Below, one piece after another: positions 55,292 to 64,000 of a DNA stretch of 64,000 nucleotides (position 1 is its first letter; each line of letters begins with the position of its first letter). The notes below the pieces were generated by a model. It did no database searches. It saw only the letters and a list, made by a program, of their open reading frames with translations, and was not told the origin of the DNA. The position numbers and the translations under genes were made by a program. Source of the stretch: Limnohabitans sp. MORI2 (lineage in GTDB: Bacteria > Pseudomonadota > Gammaproteobacteria > Burkholderiales > Burkholderiaceae_C); the NCBI RefSeq assembly GCF_027925025.1, contig NZ_AP027058.1, positions 2,170,001 to 2,234,000 on the forward strand, given 5' to 3'.

Positions 55292-56962
55292 ATGCTCAAC
55301 TTTTTTCGCCCCCACGCCATCGATTCATTGAAGGGGTACACGCGTCAGCGCTTTTACCAAGACGTGGGCGCGGGTATCACGGTGGGCGTGGTGGCGCTGC
55401 CGCTGGCCATGGCGTTTGCCATTGCCTCGGGGCTCAAGCCCGAAGCGGGTTTGTTCACCGCCATCATTGCGGGCTTTTTGATTTCTGCTTTGGGCGGCAG
55501 CCGCGTGCAAATTGGCGGGCCAGCGGGGGCGTTCATCGTCATCGTCTATGGCATTTTGGAGCGCTACGGTTTGGCCAACCTCATCATCGCCACCGCCATG
55601 TCGGGCGTGTTGTTGTTTGCCATGGGCTTGCTGCGCTTGGGTACGCTCATTCGCTTCATTCCTGTGGCGGTGGTGATTGGTTTCACCAACGGCATTGCGG
55701 TGCTCATCATGGTGTCGCAGCTCAAAGACTTCTTTGGCTTGCAAGTCAAAGCCATGCCAGCAGACTTCTTTGGCATCTTGCGCACACTGAGCGACAGCTT
55801 TGGCACGCTCAACGCAGAAGCCTTGGGCTTGGCCTTGGTTTGTTTGGCCGTCTTGGCATTTTGGCAATTGGCCCTGCCGCGTTTGGCCAATGCCATGCCG
55901 AGCACCAAAAGTTTTTCCACCATCCCCGGCTCTATCGTGGTGTTGGTAGGCGCCACCGTTGCCGCCAAGATGATGGGGCTGGAGGTTGAAACCATCGCCT
56001 CACGCTTTGGCAGCATCCCCAACAACTTGCCCGCTTTTGCATGGCCTGAGTTCAGCTGGGAAACCGCGAAGTTCTTACTCATCCCCGCCACCACCTTGGC
56101 CTTGTTGGGCTCGATTGAATCGCTCTTGTGCGCCCGTATTGCCGACCAAATGATGGCCGATGGCCCCTATGGCGACCGCCACGATGCCAACCAAGAACTG
56201 ATGGCCCAAGGCATTGCCAACCTCGTCACACCCTTCTTCGGCGGCATGCCCGCCACCGGCACGATTGCCCGCACTGTGACCAACGTGAAAAACGGTGGAA
56301 ACAGCCCTGTGGCTGGCATGGTGCACGCCGTCACGTTGTTGCTGGTCATGCTGGTAGCCGCCCCCTTGGCAGGCGATGTGCCGCTGGCAGCGCTCTCGGC
56401 CATTCTGATGTTTGTGGCTTGGAACATGGGCGAGTGGCGCGAGTTTGTGCACCTGCGCCAGTTCCGCATGACCTATCGCGTCACCTTGCTGCTGGTGTTC
56501 GCCCTCACCGTCATCGTCGATTTGACGGTGGCTGTGGAGGTAGGCCTGATTGCCGCATGTTTAACCTTCATCTACCGCATCTCTAGCCTCAGCCGTGCCG
56601 AGCAAGTGCAGCCCGACAACCACCCCGAGTTGGCAGGCCACGAAGCCAAGGTGCAAGCCCACCGCTTGTATGGCGCGCTGTTCTTTGGCGCGGTCAAGCT
56701 GGTGGAAGACATTGAAGAACACCTGCCCGAGCAAGCTTTGGTGCTGGACCTGAAAAATCTCATCTACATCGACACCTCAGGCGCTGACGCGCTCATGGCT
56801 TTGGCCCGCAGTTGCCGCAAAAAACAGGTTCGCCTGATTCTGTGCGGCGTGGACCACCAGCCTTTAGAAATGATGCAGCGCTGTGGCCTACTGGCCCAGC
56901 TGCCCGAGCAAGACCTGCGTCCCGATTTGGGCCAAGGTTTGGCAGCAGCCCTCGGTCGTTAA
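55292..56962 (+). CDS. SulP-family anion transporter with STAS domain
   Basis: 556 residues. The SLC26/SulP membrane domain (about 10-12 helices) shows DVGAGITVGVVALPLAMAFAIASG and RVQIGGPAGAFIVIVYGI, and the motif CARIADQMMADGPYGDRHDANQELMAQG (internal helix region). The C-terminal STAS domain (about 450-550) has LVLDLKNLIYIDTSGADAL, the regulatory serine pattern. Likely sulfate, bicarbonate or dicarboxylate uptake; no substrate can be fixed. Its ATG follows a short tandem repeat. Confidence 0.92.
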   Translation: MLNFFRPHAIDSLKGYTRQRFYQDVGAGITVGVVALPLAMAFAIASGLKPEAGLFTAIIAGFLISALGGSRVQIGGPAGAFIVIVYGILERYGLANLIIATAMSGVLLFAMGLLRLGTLIRFIPVAVVIGFTNGIAVLIMVSQLKDFFGLQVKAMPADFFGILRTLSDSFGTLNAEALGLALVCLAVLAFWQLALPRLANAMPSTKSFSTIPGSIVVLVGATVAAKMMGLEVETIASRFGSIPNNLPAFAWPEFSWETAKFLLIPATTLALLGSIESLLCARIADQMMADGPYGDRHDANQELMAQGIANLVTPFFGGMPATGTIARTVTNVKNGGNSPVAGMVHAVTLLLVMLVAAPLAGDVPLAALSAILMFVAWNMGEWREFVHLRQFRMTYRVTLLLVFALTVIVDLTVAVEVGLIAACLTFIYRISSLSRAEQVQPDNHPELAGHEAKVQAHRLYGALFFGAVKLVEDIEEHLPEQALVLDLKNLIYIDTSGADALMALARSCRKKQVRLILCGVDHQPLEMMQRCGLLAQLPEQDLRPDLGQGLAAALGR

Positions 56963-57001
56963 AATCTTCGCAATCTTAAAAATTCAATCAGGAACCCTGT
57001 C

Positions 57002-57205
57002 ATGTCGATTTTTCAACGCGACCACTACACCTCAGAAGCCACGCAATTCATCGAGTCGCTCAAGGCCAAAAACCCAAAGCTTGAACAAAGCCAACGCGAA
57101 GGCCGCGCTTTGCTGTGGGACAAGCATGTGAACACCGAAATCCAGCAAGACCTGCAAGCTGGCCGCGTGGCGCAAAAGCCCTACGTTTACCAAACGAACG
57201 CTTGA
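57002..57205 (+). CDS. DUF3460 protein
   Basis: 67 residues, soluble and charged. It begins MSIFQRDHYTSEATQFIESLKAKNPKLEQSQREGRALLWDK, the pattern of DUF3460, a small family common in betaproteobacteria next to scpA. It lies 26 bases before scpA and probably shares its transcript. Function unknown. Confidence 0.88.
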   Translation: MSIFQRDHYTSEATQFIESLKAKNPKLEQSQREGRALLWDKHVNTEIQQDLQAGRVAQKPYVYQTNA

Positions 57206-57231
57206 TACGCGCGTTCGACTGAGCGCTGACC

Positions 57232-58083
57232 GTGCATCCTGCTGACCCCACCCTGCCTGACGACGAGGCACACCTCGCCTCGGCCATGCCAGAGGTGATC
57301 GACAACGTGGCTGTGGCCCGCCTGTATGGCGAGCCGCTGTTCGCCATGCCGCAGGATTTGTACATCCCGCCAGACGCGCTCGAAGTTTTCCTCGAGGCCT
57401 TCCAAGGCCCGCTGGATTTGCTGCTCTACCTCATCCGCAAGCAAAACTTCAACATTCTCGACATCCCCATGGCCGCGCTCACGCGCCAGTACCTGAGCTA
57501 TGTGGACGAGATTCGCAGCCGCAACTTAGAACTGGCCGCCGAGTATTTGCTGATGGCCGCCATGCTGATTGAAATCAAATCACGCATGTTGCTGCCACCC
57601 AAGAAGGTAGCCGAAGGCCAAGAGCCCGAAGACCCCCGCGCCGAGCTGGTGCGCCGCTTGCTCGAATACGAGCAAATGAAGCTCGCCGCCGCCAAGCTCA
57701 ATGAAGTGCCGCAGTTTGGCCGCGACTTCTTGCGCGCACAGGTCTACATCGAACAATCGCTGCAACCGCGCTTTCCGGATGTGCATGTGGTCGAGCTTCA
57801 ACAAGCGTGGGCCGACATCTTGAAGCGTGCCAAGCTGGTGCAGCACCACAAAATCAGCCGCGAAGAACTGTCTGTGCGTGAGCACATGAGCATCGTGTTG
57901 AAGAAGCTCCAAGGCCAACGCTTTGTCGAGTTTGAAAACCTCTTTGACCCCGCTGAAGGCGTGCCTGTTTTGGTGGTCACCTTCATCGCCTTGCTGGAGC
58001 TGGGCAAAGAAACCCTGATTGAAATCACCCAGGCCGAGGCTTTTGCCCCGATTTACGTGCGTTTGGCCTATACCCCGACGTAA
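57232..58083 (+). CDS. scpA: Segregation and condensation protein A
   Basis: 283 residues with a GTG start. The kleisin N-terminal motif EVFLEAFQGPLDLLLYLIRKQNFNILDIPM (after a 50-residue leader), YLLMAAMLIEIKSRMLLPP (helical motif) and a C-terminal winged helix (FIALLELGKETLIEITQAEAF) define ScpA. It joins with SMC and ScpB to condense and separate chromosomes. No scpB lies next to it in the window. Confidence 0.93.
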   Translation: MHPADPTLPDDEAHLASAMPEVIDNVAVARLYGEPLFAMPQDLYIPPDALEVFLEAFQGPLDLLLYLIRKQNFNILDIPMAALTRQYLSYVDEIRSRNLELAAEYLLMAAMLIEIKSRMLLPPKKVAEGQEPEDPRAELVRRLLEYEQMKLAAAKLNEVPQFGRDFLRAQVYIEQSLQPRFPDVHVVELQQAWADILKRAKLVQHHKISREELSVREHMSIVLKKLQGQRFVEFENLFDPAEGVPVLVVTFIALLELGKETLIEITQAEAFAPIYVRLAYTPT

Positions 58084-58146
58084 AGACCCACGTAAACTCC
58101 ACATCCTCTTGGCAACACAGGACTGGCTTTGCGCCACGCACGTTCT

Positions 58147-59019
58147 ATGAGCAACCCCAACGCTTCGCCCTACGGCACTTTGCCGCCCGCTTCCCCCGTC
58201 GCCGCCCGCAAGCCCATCAGCTTGCCCCGCTTGAACGAGATGCGCGCCCGTGGTGAAAAAATCACCATGCTCACCGCCTACGACGCCACATTTGCTGCCG
58301 TGGCCGATGCTGCTGGCGTGGAATGCATCTTGGTCGGCGACTCACTCGGCATGGTCTGCCAAGGCCTCACCAGCACCGTGGGCGTGACGCTGGACACCAT
58401 GCGCTACCACGTCGAAAGCGTGGCCCGTGGCATCCGCCGTGTGCAAGGCACAGCGTGGATCATTGGCGACTTACCCTTTGGCAGCTACCAAGAGTCCAAA
58501 GAGCAAGCCCTACGCAGCGCCACGGTTTTGATGCAAGCGGGCGCTCACATGGTCAAGCTCGAAGGCGGTGGCTGGACCACCGACATCGTGCATTTTTTGG
58601 TGGAGCGCGGCATTCCCGTCTGTGCGCATTTGGGCCTCACCCCCCAAACCGTGCATGCCTTGGGCGGCTACCGCGTGCAAGGCCGTGGCGACTCGGCCAC
58701 CCAACTGCGCCAAGAAGCCATTGCTCTGCAAAACGCAGGCGCCAGCATGTTGGTACTAGAAATGGTCCCCGAACCACTGTCCACCGCCCTCACGCAAGAG
58801 CTGCCAAGCTGCCACACCATTGGCATTGGCGCGGGCAATGGCACGGCCGGCCAAGTGCTGGTCATGCACGACATGCTAGGCGTCAACTTGGGCAAAAACC
58901 CCAAGTTCGTGCACAACTTCATGGAAGGCCAAGCCAGCGTGCAAGCCGCCATGAGCGCCTATGTGGCCGCCGTCAAAAACGGTACTTTCCCCGACAACGC
59001 CAAACACGCTTGGGCTTGA
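58147..59019 (+). CDS. panB: 3-Methyl-2-oxobutanoate hydroxymethyltransferase
   Basis: 290 residues from the ATG at 58147 (a TTG at 58129 gives 296). The TIM barrel has the magnesium-binding motif [65 protein letters not shown] and KFVHNF. It makes ketopantoate from 2-oxoisovalerate and methylene-tetrahydrofolate, the first step of pantothenate synthesis. panC follows 36 bases later. Confidence 0.95.
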   Translation: MSNPNASPYGTLPPASPVAARKPISLPRLNEMRARGEKITMLTAYDATFAAVADAAGVECILVGDSLGMVCQGLTSTVGVTLDTMRYHVESVARGIRRVQGTAWIIGDLPFGSYQESKEQALRSATVLMQAGAHMVKLEGGGWTTDIVHFLVERGIPVCAHLGLTPQTVHALGGYRVQGRGDSATQLRQEAIALQNAGASMLVLEMVPEPLSTALTQELPSCHTIGIGAGNGTAGQVLVMHDMLGVNLGKNPKFVHNFMEGQASVQAAMSAYVAAVKNGTFPDNAKHAWA

Positions 59020-59055
59020 TCAAGCCCTAATGCCCAAGCCACCTTTTTTCGTTTC

Positions 59056-59919
59056 ATGCAAATCGTTCACACCCTCGCGGATCTGCGCCGCGCCCTAGAG
59101 CCAGCCACACTTCGCGCCTTCGTGCCCACCATGGGCAACCTGCACCAAGGCCATTTAGAGCTGATGCAAATGGCCCGCCAAGAGGTGGACAAACGTGCAG
59201 CCACAGGCGGTATGACCGTGGCCAGCATCTTCGTGAACCGCCTGCAATTTGGCCCCAACGAAGACTTCGACACCTACCCACGCACCCTAGAAAACGACTG
59301 CGCTTTGCTAGAAGCCAACGGCTGCGACGTGGTCTTTGCGCCGTCCGAAAAAGACCTCTACCCCGAACCCCAAGTGTTCAAGGTGCACCCACCCGCTGAG
59401 CTGGCCGATATCTTAGAAGGCGCGTTTCGGCCAGGCTTTTTTGTGGGCGTGAGCACCGTGGTGCACAAGCTGTTCAACATCGTGCAGCCCGACTTGGCCG
59501 TGTTTGGCAAGAAGGACTACCAACAGCTCATGGTCATCCGCCGCCTGGTGCAGCAAATGGCCTTGCCCATCGAGATCATCGGCGGCGAAACCCGCCGTGC
59601 TGAAGACGGCTTGGCGTTGAGTTCACGCAATGGCTATTTAAGCGCCGAAGAACGCGCCGAAGCTGTGCAACTGTCGATGGCTTTGAAAGGCTTGGCTGCT
59701 GCGACCCGTGCAGGCAATGCTTCAGGCCAGCTAGATGTGACGGCCGCCGAAGCCGCTGCGATGGATGCCCTGCGCCAACGCGGCTGGGTCCCTGACTACA
59801 TCACCCTACGCCGTCAGCATGACTTGTCACCCGTGAACGGGCCATGCGCTGAGCCGCTGGTGGTGCTGGGTGCGGCTAAGCTGGGTAAGACGCGATTGAT
59901 TGATAACTTGGAGGTTTGA
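59056..59919 (+). CDS. panC: Pantothenate synthetase
   Basis: 287 residues. ATP-grasping nucleotidyl-transferase fold: [15 protein letters not shown] (HIGH-like), [49 protein letters not shown] and SSRNGYLS (KMSK-like). It joins pantoate and beta-alanine to make pantothenate. Next to panB on the same strand, the usual operon. Confidence 0.96.
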   Translation: MQIVHTLADLRRALEPATLRAFVPTMGNLHQGHLELMQMARQEVDKRAATGGMTVASIFVNRLQFGPNEDFDTYPRTLENDCALLEANGCDVVFAPSEKDLYPEPQVFKVHPPAELADILEGAFRPGFFVGVSTVVHKLFNIVQPDLAVFGKKDYQQLMVIRRLVQQMALPIEIIGGETRRAEDGLALSSRNGYLSAEERAEAVQLSMALKGLAAATRAGNASGQLDVTAAEAAAMDALRQRGWVPDYITLRRQHDLSPVNGPCAEPLVVLGAAKLGKTRLIDNLEV

Positions 59920-59979
59920 TAGCAGCTATTCAGCCAAGCCGCAACGGATACAATATCGATAACTTTTATAAATTAGTTT

Positions 59980-60315
59980 ATGAAATCCACGTTTATTCGA
60001 TTTCTTCACCTTAAGGAAGTTTTAAGTGGTCATCAAGTCGATGCCGAGATTGACTTGACTGCGCAAAAATTACTGGAAGTCGTGAGTCTGCGGCATTCAA
60101 ACCACAAGGCCCTCACAGTAACTGATGCCATGCAACTACAAAGCATTGCTTCACCAGCAACATTGCATCGCAAACTATCGACTCTGCTGGAAACGGGCTA
60201 TGTCGAATTTGCATTCGAAGGCACGAATCGTCGGACCAAATACATTCACCCCACAGCCAAAACTGACGCTTACTTTGACGCACTGGGGCAAGTGCTGAAA
60301 GAATCTTTGACTTAA
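59980..60315 (+). CDS. Winged-helix MarR-like regulator, short
   Basis: 111 residues. It shows a winged-helix pattern: LTAQKLLEVVSLRHSNHKALTVTDAMQLQSIASPATLHRKLSTLLETGYVEFAFEGTNRRTKYIHPT; the middle (SPATLHRKLSTLLETGYVE) is the recognition helix and the last part the wing. No ligand domain. It precedes a membrane protein gene by 40 bases, so the two may be one unit. The upstream 60 bases are AT-rich. MarR-like by pattern only. Confidence 0.78.
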   Translation: MKSTFIRFLHLKEVLSGHQVDAEIDLTAQKLLEVVSLRHSNHKALTVTDAMQLQSIASPATLHRKLSTLLETGYVEFAFEGTNRRTKYIHPTAKTDAYFDALGQVLKESLT

Positions 60316-60355
60316 TCGTGTGTGCTTGAGCTGAGTTTCAGACGGTTGGTTTGAT

Positions 60356-60922
60356 GTGAAGTACCTGACAGAAAAAATATTGCTCTGCGCTCTGTTTGGT
60401 GCGCTGTACTTCGCACTGTTTGAAATCTCTTGGTCATTTGATTTGGTCGAAAGTTATGCCCCTGGCATCTCTCTGGTGTTCTTACCTGCAGGGGTCAAGC
60501 TACTTGCGGCCTTGATTTCTGGCTTTTGGGGTGTTCTCGGGACGGTCATTGCCCTCGCCTATGTCACCCCAGGTTTTTGGCCTGATCAACCCCTTTGGTT
60601 TTATGTGGTCTATCCAGCGTTGAGTGGCTTTAGCACGCTGGCAGTCGTGGCACTCATGAAACGCATGCTTGGAATTGACGACGACATTCGTAACCTACGC
60701 TTCATCCATATCCCGATCATCGATCTGTGTGCAACGTGTGTGCACGGAGCAGTGGTGAATGGTTTCTTCGCGCTAGAACATTTGTCTGTGGACAAAGACT
60801 TTTTCACCCGAGCATTCGCCATGTCTGTGGGAGACTTTTTAGGAAGCCTCATCTTGATGCTCAGCTTTGCAGTGTTGGCAAAGTTATACGACCTTCACAC
60901 ACAAAGCGTTATTCGCCCTTAG
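60356..60922 (+). CDS. Integral membrane protein, MASE1-like
   Basis: 188 residues with a GTG start and about five or six membrane helices ([79 protein letters not shown]). The pattern resembles the MASE1 sensor domain but the protein lacks any output domain. It ends 14 bases inside the 3' end of the convergent gpsA gene. The function is unknown, perhaps regulated by the winged-helix protein encoded upstream. Confidence 0.7.
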   Translation: MKYLTEKILLCALFGALYFALFEISWSFDLVESYAPGISLVFLPAGVKLLAALISGFWGVLGTVIALAYVTPGFWPDQPLWFYVVYPALSGFSTLAVVALMKRMLGIDDDIRNLRFIHIPIIDLCATCVHGAVVNGFFALEHLSVDKDFFTRAFAMSVGDFLGSLILMLSFAVLAKLYDLHTQSVIRP

Positions 60923-61904
60923 CTCCGCGCCCCATCAATTCAGCAACCGCCTGTACTGGCGTGGTCTTACCGTCAAGTAACGCCACGACAGCCTGCGCAA
61001 TCGGCATCTCTACACCTAAGTGCTGCGCACGTTGCGCCACAGTACGGGCGCAGTACACGCCTTCAGCCACGTGGCCGAGTGAGTCGACCGCTTGTTGCAA
61101 CGTCATGCCTTGGGCCAAAGCGAGGCCCACTTTGCGGTTGCGGCTCAGATCGCCTGTGGCGGTAAGCACCAAGTCGCCCAAGCCCGAGAGGCCCATGAAG
61201 GTTTCAGTCTTAGCGCCCAATGCCACGCCGAGGCGCGTAATTTCGGCCAAGCCGCGAGTGATGAGTGCAGCACGGGCATTCAATCCCAACTGCAATCCAT
61301 CGCATAAACCTGTAGCGATGGCCAACACGTTTTTCACCGCACCGCCCACCTCCACGCCCACGATGTCATCGTTGGCGTACACACGCAGGCTGTTGTTGTG
61401 AAAGGCTTGCACCATGGCGTCGCGCACCGCAGCGTCGTTGCTGGCAGCCACCAAGGCGGTGGGCATGCAGCGTGCCACTTCTTGCGCAAAGCTGGGGCCA
61501 CTGAGCGCACCGCCGCGCAACGCGGGGGCCACTTGGGCTTGCACTTCGTGAGCCATCAAGCCCACACCATCCAAAGCCGCTTCAAAGCCTTTGCAAAGCC
61601 ATGCCACAGGCACCTTGCTACCCAAAATGGGCGCGAGTTGCGTGAGCATGCCACGCAGGCTGCTCATAGGTGAACCGATGACCACCAAATCTTGCTCGGC
61701 CAACCAAGGGCCAAGAGGTGCTGACGATACTTGCACGCCGGCGGTAAAGGGCAACTCAGGCAAATAACGTGTGTTCACACGCTCCGCCTGCATAGCTTGC
61801 GCTTGGCGCGCATCGCGCGCCCACAGGGTCACGGTGTGGTGTGCGCCCGCATTAATCGCCAATGCTGTGCCCCACGCGCCTGCACCTAAAACGGCAACCT
61901 TCAC
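60909..61904 (-). CDS. gpsA: Glycerol-3-phosphate dehydrogenase [NAD(P)+]
   Basis: 331 residues. The N-terminal Rossmann motif is [12 protein letters not shown]; further motifs are [43 protein letters not shown] and [11 protein letters not shown]. It makes sn-glycerol 3-phosphate for phospholipids. It lies downstream of secB on the same strand, a conserved betaproteobacterial order (rhodanese-grxC-secB-gpsA). Confidence 0.96.
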   Translation of the reverse strand: MKVAVLGAGAWGTALAINAGAHHTVTLWARDARQAQAMQAERVNTRYLPELPFTAGVQVSSAPLGPWLAEQDLVVIGSPMSSLRGMLTQLAPILGSKVPVAWLCKGFEAALDGVGLMAHEVQAQVAPALRGGALSGPSFAQEVARCMPTALVAASNDAAVRDAMVQAFHNNSLRVYANDDIVGVEVGGAVKNVLAIATGLCDGLQLGLNARAALITRGLAEITRLGVALGAKTETFMGLSGLGDLVLTATGDLSRNRKVGLALAQGMTLQQAVDSLGHVAEGVYCARTVAQRAQHLGVEMPIAQAVVALLDGKTTPVQAVAELMGRGAKGE

Positions 61905-61925
61905 GTCGATGCCCTAAGAGCAGAT

Positions 61926-62372
61926 TTACTGAACAGAGGCAGCTGCTTGTTGCTGCTGTTGTTCGTACATGGCTTGGAAGTTGATTTCAGCCAAGTGCAC
62001 AGGTGGGAAACCAGCGCGTTGAATCACATCGGCCACGTTGCCACGCAGGTAGGGGTAAATGATCTGGGGGCAAGCGATGCCAATGACGGGACCCATTTGG
62101 TCGTCGGGCAAGTTACGCACTTCAAAAATACCCGCTTGCTTGGCTTCGACCAAGAACACAGTTTTATCTTCAATCTTGGTGGTGATGGTGGCTGTCACGG
62201 TCACTTCCACAATGCCATCGGCCACTTGTTCCATGCCCACGCCCAACTGAATGTCCACCGAAGGTTGCTCTGTGCTGGTGAGGATGGCAGGGGAGTTGGG
62301 TTGCTCCAAAGATAGGTCTTTCAAATAGACGCGTTGAATTTGAAAGACGGGTGTTGCTTGTTCTTCTGACAT
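61926..62372 (-). CDS. secB: Protein-export chaperone SecB
   Basis: 148 residues: [19 protein letters not shown] near the N-terminus, [21 protein letters not shown] and a C-terminal [25 protein letters not shown] are SecB hallmarks. The tetrameric chaperone holds preproteins unfolded and hands them to SecA. A terminator lies between it and grxC, so secB probably also has its own promoter. Confidence 0.96.
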   Translation of the reverse strand: MSEEQATPVFQIQRVYLKDLSLEQPNSPAILTSTEQPSVDIQLGVGMEQVADGIVEVTVTATITTKIEDKTVFLVEAKQAGIFEVRNLPDDQMGPVIGIACPQIIYPYLRGNVADVIQRAGFPPVHLAEINFQAMYEQQQQQAAASVQ

Positions 62373-62391
62373 TGTTTTTTCCTAGTACACA

Positions 62392-62424
62392 AAAAAGCCC
62401 GCATCGGACATACCGAAGCGGGCA
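62392..62424 (-). terminator. Rho-independent terminator downstream of grxC
   Basis: On the reverse strand GCCCGC-N15-GCGGGC is followed by T6. It lies 30 bases after the grxC stop and before the secB start. Confidence 0.85.
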
Positions 62425-62453
62425 GCTAATCGGGATAGTTGAATTATGTCAGC

Positions 62454-62711
62454 TCACGACTGCAACAACGGCTGCAGGCCGCCTTTGGCATCCAAAGCCA
62501 TCAAATCGTCGCAACCGCCCACATGGGTGTCGCCAATGAAGATTTGCGGCACGGTGCGGCGACCGGTGATTTCCATCATGTGCGCACGTTGTTCGGGGTT
62601 GGTGTCAATGCGGATTTCTTCAATCTGCGTCACGCCTTTGCTTTGCAACAGTTGCTTGGCGCGAATGCAGTAAGGACATACGGCGGTCGTGTACATCTTG
62701 ACGGGTGACAT
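62454..62711 (-). CDS. grxC: Glutaredoxin 3
   Basis: 85 residues from the ATG at 62711. Active site VCPYC (MYTTAVCPYCIRAKQLL), GRRTVPQIFIGDTHVGGCDDL (cis-Pro and GG motif). Reduces disulfides with glutathione. The longer frame has no conserved leader. Lies 30 bases after the rhodanese gene. Confidence 0.95.
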   Translation of the reverse strand: MSPVKMYTTAVCPYCIRAKQLLQSKGVTQIEEIRIDTNPEQRAHMMEITGRRTVPQIFIGDTHVGGCDDLMALDAKGGLQPLLQS

Positions 62712-62741
62712 GGTGTGTTCTCCGAGTGAATAGGCCAACAA

Positions 62742-63149
62742 TCAGGCTTTCGCCACAGGCAGATTAGCCTCTTTCCATGCTTTGAGCCCGCCATTGAGCG
62801 AATGCACCTTCTCGTAACCCAGTTTTTGGGCAATGGCTTGAGCACGCTTCGAGCGCGCACCAGCCGCACACACCATGATGACGGGCGTGCCTTTGTTTTT
62901 CACAACTTTGTCTAAACGGGCTTCCAATTCGTCCAGCGGAACGTTCACAGCACCTTTGATGTGGCCTTGCGCATATTCGTCTGCACCGCACACATCCACC
63001 ACCACGCCTTTTTCGCGGTTCATGCATTGCACAGCTTCGGTGGGCGTGATGCCACTGGCCGCTGCGCCTTGCACCACGGGCAGCAGCAAAAAGAAACCAC
63101 TGCTCAAAGCGATGGTGATCAACATCCAGTTGTCGAGAATAAATTTCAC
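62742..63149 (-). CDS. Membrane-anchored rhodanese-like protein
   Basis: 135 residues. An N-terminal helix (WMLITIALSSGFFLLLPVV) anchors a rhodanese domain with the active-site cysteine in VIMVCAAGARSKRAQ and the motifs VVVDVCGADEYAQGHIKGAVNVPL and LNGGLKAW. It could carry sulfane sulfur. It is the first gene of the rhodanese-grxC-secB-gpsA series and is divergent from gpmA. Confidence 0.92.
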   Translation of the reverse strand: MKFILDNWMLITIALSSGFFLLLPVVQGAAASGITPTEAVQCMNREKGVVVDVCGADEYAQGHIKGAVNVPLDELEARLDKVVKNKGTPVIMVCAAGARSKRAQAIAQKLGYEKVHSLNGGLKAWKEANLPVAKA

Positions 63150-63241
63150 GGGGGAATCCAGTTCAGGGGGTTAAAAGTATCGAGTCAGGGCAGCATTCTA
63201 AAATCACAACCAATCTTTCACTGACTCTGTTGATTTAAACC

Positions 63242-63985
63242 ATGTACAAGCTCGTATTAATCCGCCACGGCGAATCCACTTGGAACCTTGAAAACCGTTT
63301 CACCGGCTGGACCGATGTGGACCTCACCCCCACCGGCGTCGAACAAGCCAAAAACGCAGGCAAGCTGCTCAAGGCCGAAGGCTATGAGTTTGACGTGGCC
63401 TACACCAGCGTGCTGAAGCGTGCCATTCGCACCCTCTTCTTGGCCTTGGACGAAATGGATCGCACCTGGTTGCCCGTGGTCAAAAGCTGGCGTTTGAACG
63501 AGCGCCACTATGGCGGCTTGCAAGGCTTGAACAAAGCCGATATGGCCAAGCAATATGGCGACGAGCAAGTGCTGGTTTGGCGCCGCAGCTACGACACACC
63601 ACCTCCCGAGTTGGAAGCCAACGACCCCCGCAGCGAGCGCAACGACCCTCGCTACACCCGCTTCGAGCCCAACCCCGTGCCCTTGACTGAATGTTTGAAA
63701 GACACCGTGGCTCGCGTGGTCCCCTTCTGGAACGAAGCCCTCGCCCCCGCCATCAAGTCTGGCAAGCGAGTGGTCATCGCGGCACATGGCAACTCGATCC
63801 GCGCTTTGATCAAGTATTTGGACGGCATCAGCGACCAAGACATCGTGAGCTTGAACATCCCCAACGGCATTCCCTTGGTGTACGAGCTGGATGAAAACTT
63901 GAAGCCCATCCGCCACTACTACTTGGGTGACGCCGAAGCCGCTGCCAAAGCCGCCGCCGCAGTAGCCACACAAGGCAAAGCCTAA
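63242..63985 (+). CDS. gpmA: 2,3-Bisphosphoglycerate-dependent phosphoglycerate mutase
   Basis: 247 residues. The histidine-phosphatase motif is [19 protein letters not shown]; further motifs are [34 protein letters not shown] and [12 protein letters not shown]. It interconverts 3- and 2-phosphoglycerate in glycolysis. The stop is 15 bases before the window edge; the last 15 residues are an Ala-rich tail. Divergent from the rhodanese gene. Confidence 0.96.
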   Translation: MYKLVLIRHGESTWNLENRFTGWTDVDLTPTGVEQAKNAGKLLKAEGYEFDVAYTSVLKRAIRTLFLALDEMDRTWLPVVKSWRLNERHYGGLQGLNKADMAKQYGDEQVLVWRRSYDTPPPELEANDPRSERNDPRYTRFEPNPVPLTECLKDTVARVVPFWNEALAPAIKSGKRVVIAAHGNSIRALIKYLDGISDQDIVSLNIPNGIPLVYELDENLKPIRHYYLGDAEAAAKAAAAVATQGKA

Positions 63986-64000
63986 TCGTCGTACTTACAA

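Overview
The window comes from a betaproteobacterium of the order Burkholderiales, most likely family Comamonadaceae (Limnohabitans/Rhodoferax-like). I infer this from the style of the housekeeping proteins, the complete System I cytochrome c maturation operon, the DUF3305/DUF3306-type formate dehydrogenase cluster and the DUF3460 protein. It is chromosomal, gene-dense, and has no intergenic stretch longer than about 210 bases. No phage, insertion sequence or CRISPR array is visible.

Layout. 1-10.9 kb: recJ (cut by the window edge) with an uncharacterised neighbour, lolC-lolD, an NhaR-type regulator divergent from a cysteine-free IscR-like regulator, a universal stress protein, then a forward run tatD - PHP phosphatase - yciO - M50 protease - trpS - LuxR-type response regulator, closed by a strong bidirectional terminator. 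10.9-18.9 kb: a reverse-strand operon, FemAB-like protein then ccmABCDEFGHI, most genes joined by ATGA overlaps. 18.9-25.3 kb: a small membrane protein, a small periplasmic protein, a CLC-type anion transporter with fluoride/proton antiporter signatures, and a three-gene module (CHAT-TPR caspase-like protein, secreted small protein, zinc-ribbon membrane protein). 25.4-34.1 kb: tRNA-Ser(CGA), a lipoprotein, serS, fkpB-ispH, radC-smr, a truncated haemoglobin, an AlkD-like protein and a large FtsX-type permease holding an 11-base G tract.

34.1-47.1 kb: a molybdenum/tungsten formate dehydrogenase locus, all on the reverse strand. It runs DUF3305, DUF3306, hybrid histidine kinase with a periplasmic c-type haem motif, 699-residue polyferredoxin, TorD-family chaperone, Tat-target small protein, fdh alpha (Cys form), beta, small lipoprotein, gamma (cytochrome b), Ala-rich secreted protein, fdhD. 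Formate electrons would pass alpha -> beta -> gamma into the quinone pool. The haem motif of the kinase would need the Ccm system encoded 27 kb away.

47.25-51.6 kb: one 1454-residue protein built of octapeptide repeats (A-L-S/T-x-x-Q-I/V-x). These are organised into a higher-order unit of 17 octads (136 residues, 408 bp) repeated about six times. It is the most unusual object in the window. 51.6-64 kb is conserved housekeeping sequence: apbC/mrp, a cupin, metG, a SulP transporter, DUF3460, scpA, panB-panC, a MarR-like/membrane-protein pair, gpsA, secB, grxC, rhodanese and gpmA.

Start codons were adjusted from the longest reading frames where overlap with the upstream gene, a ribosome binding site or family length favoured an internal start. 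All functions are read from sequence motifs and family knowledge; no database search was run.
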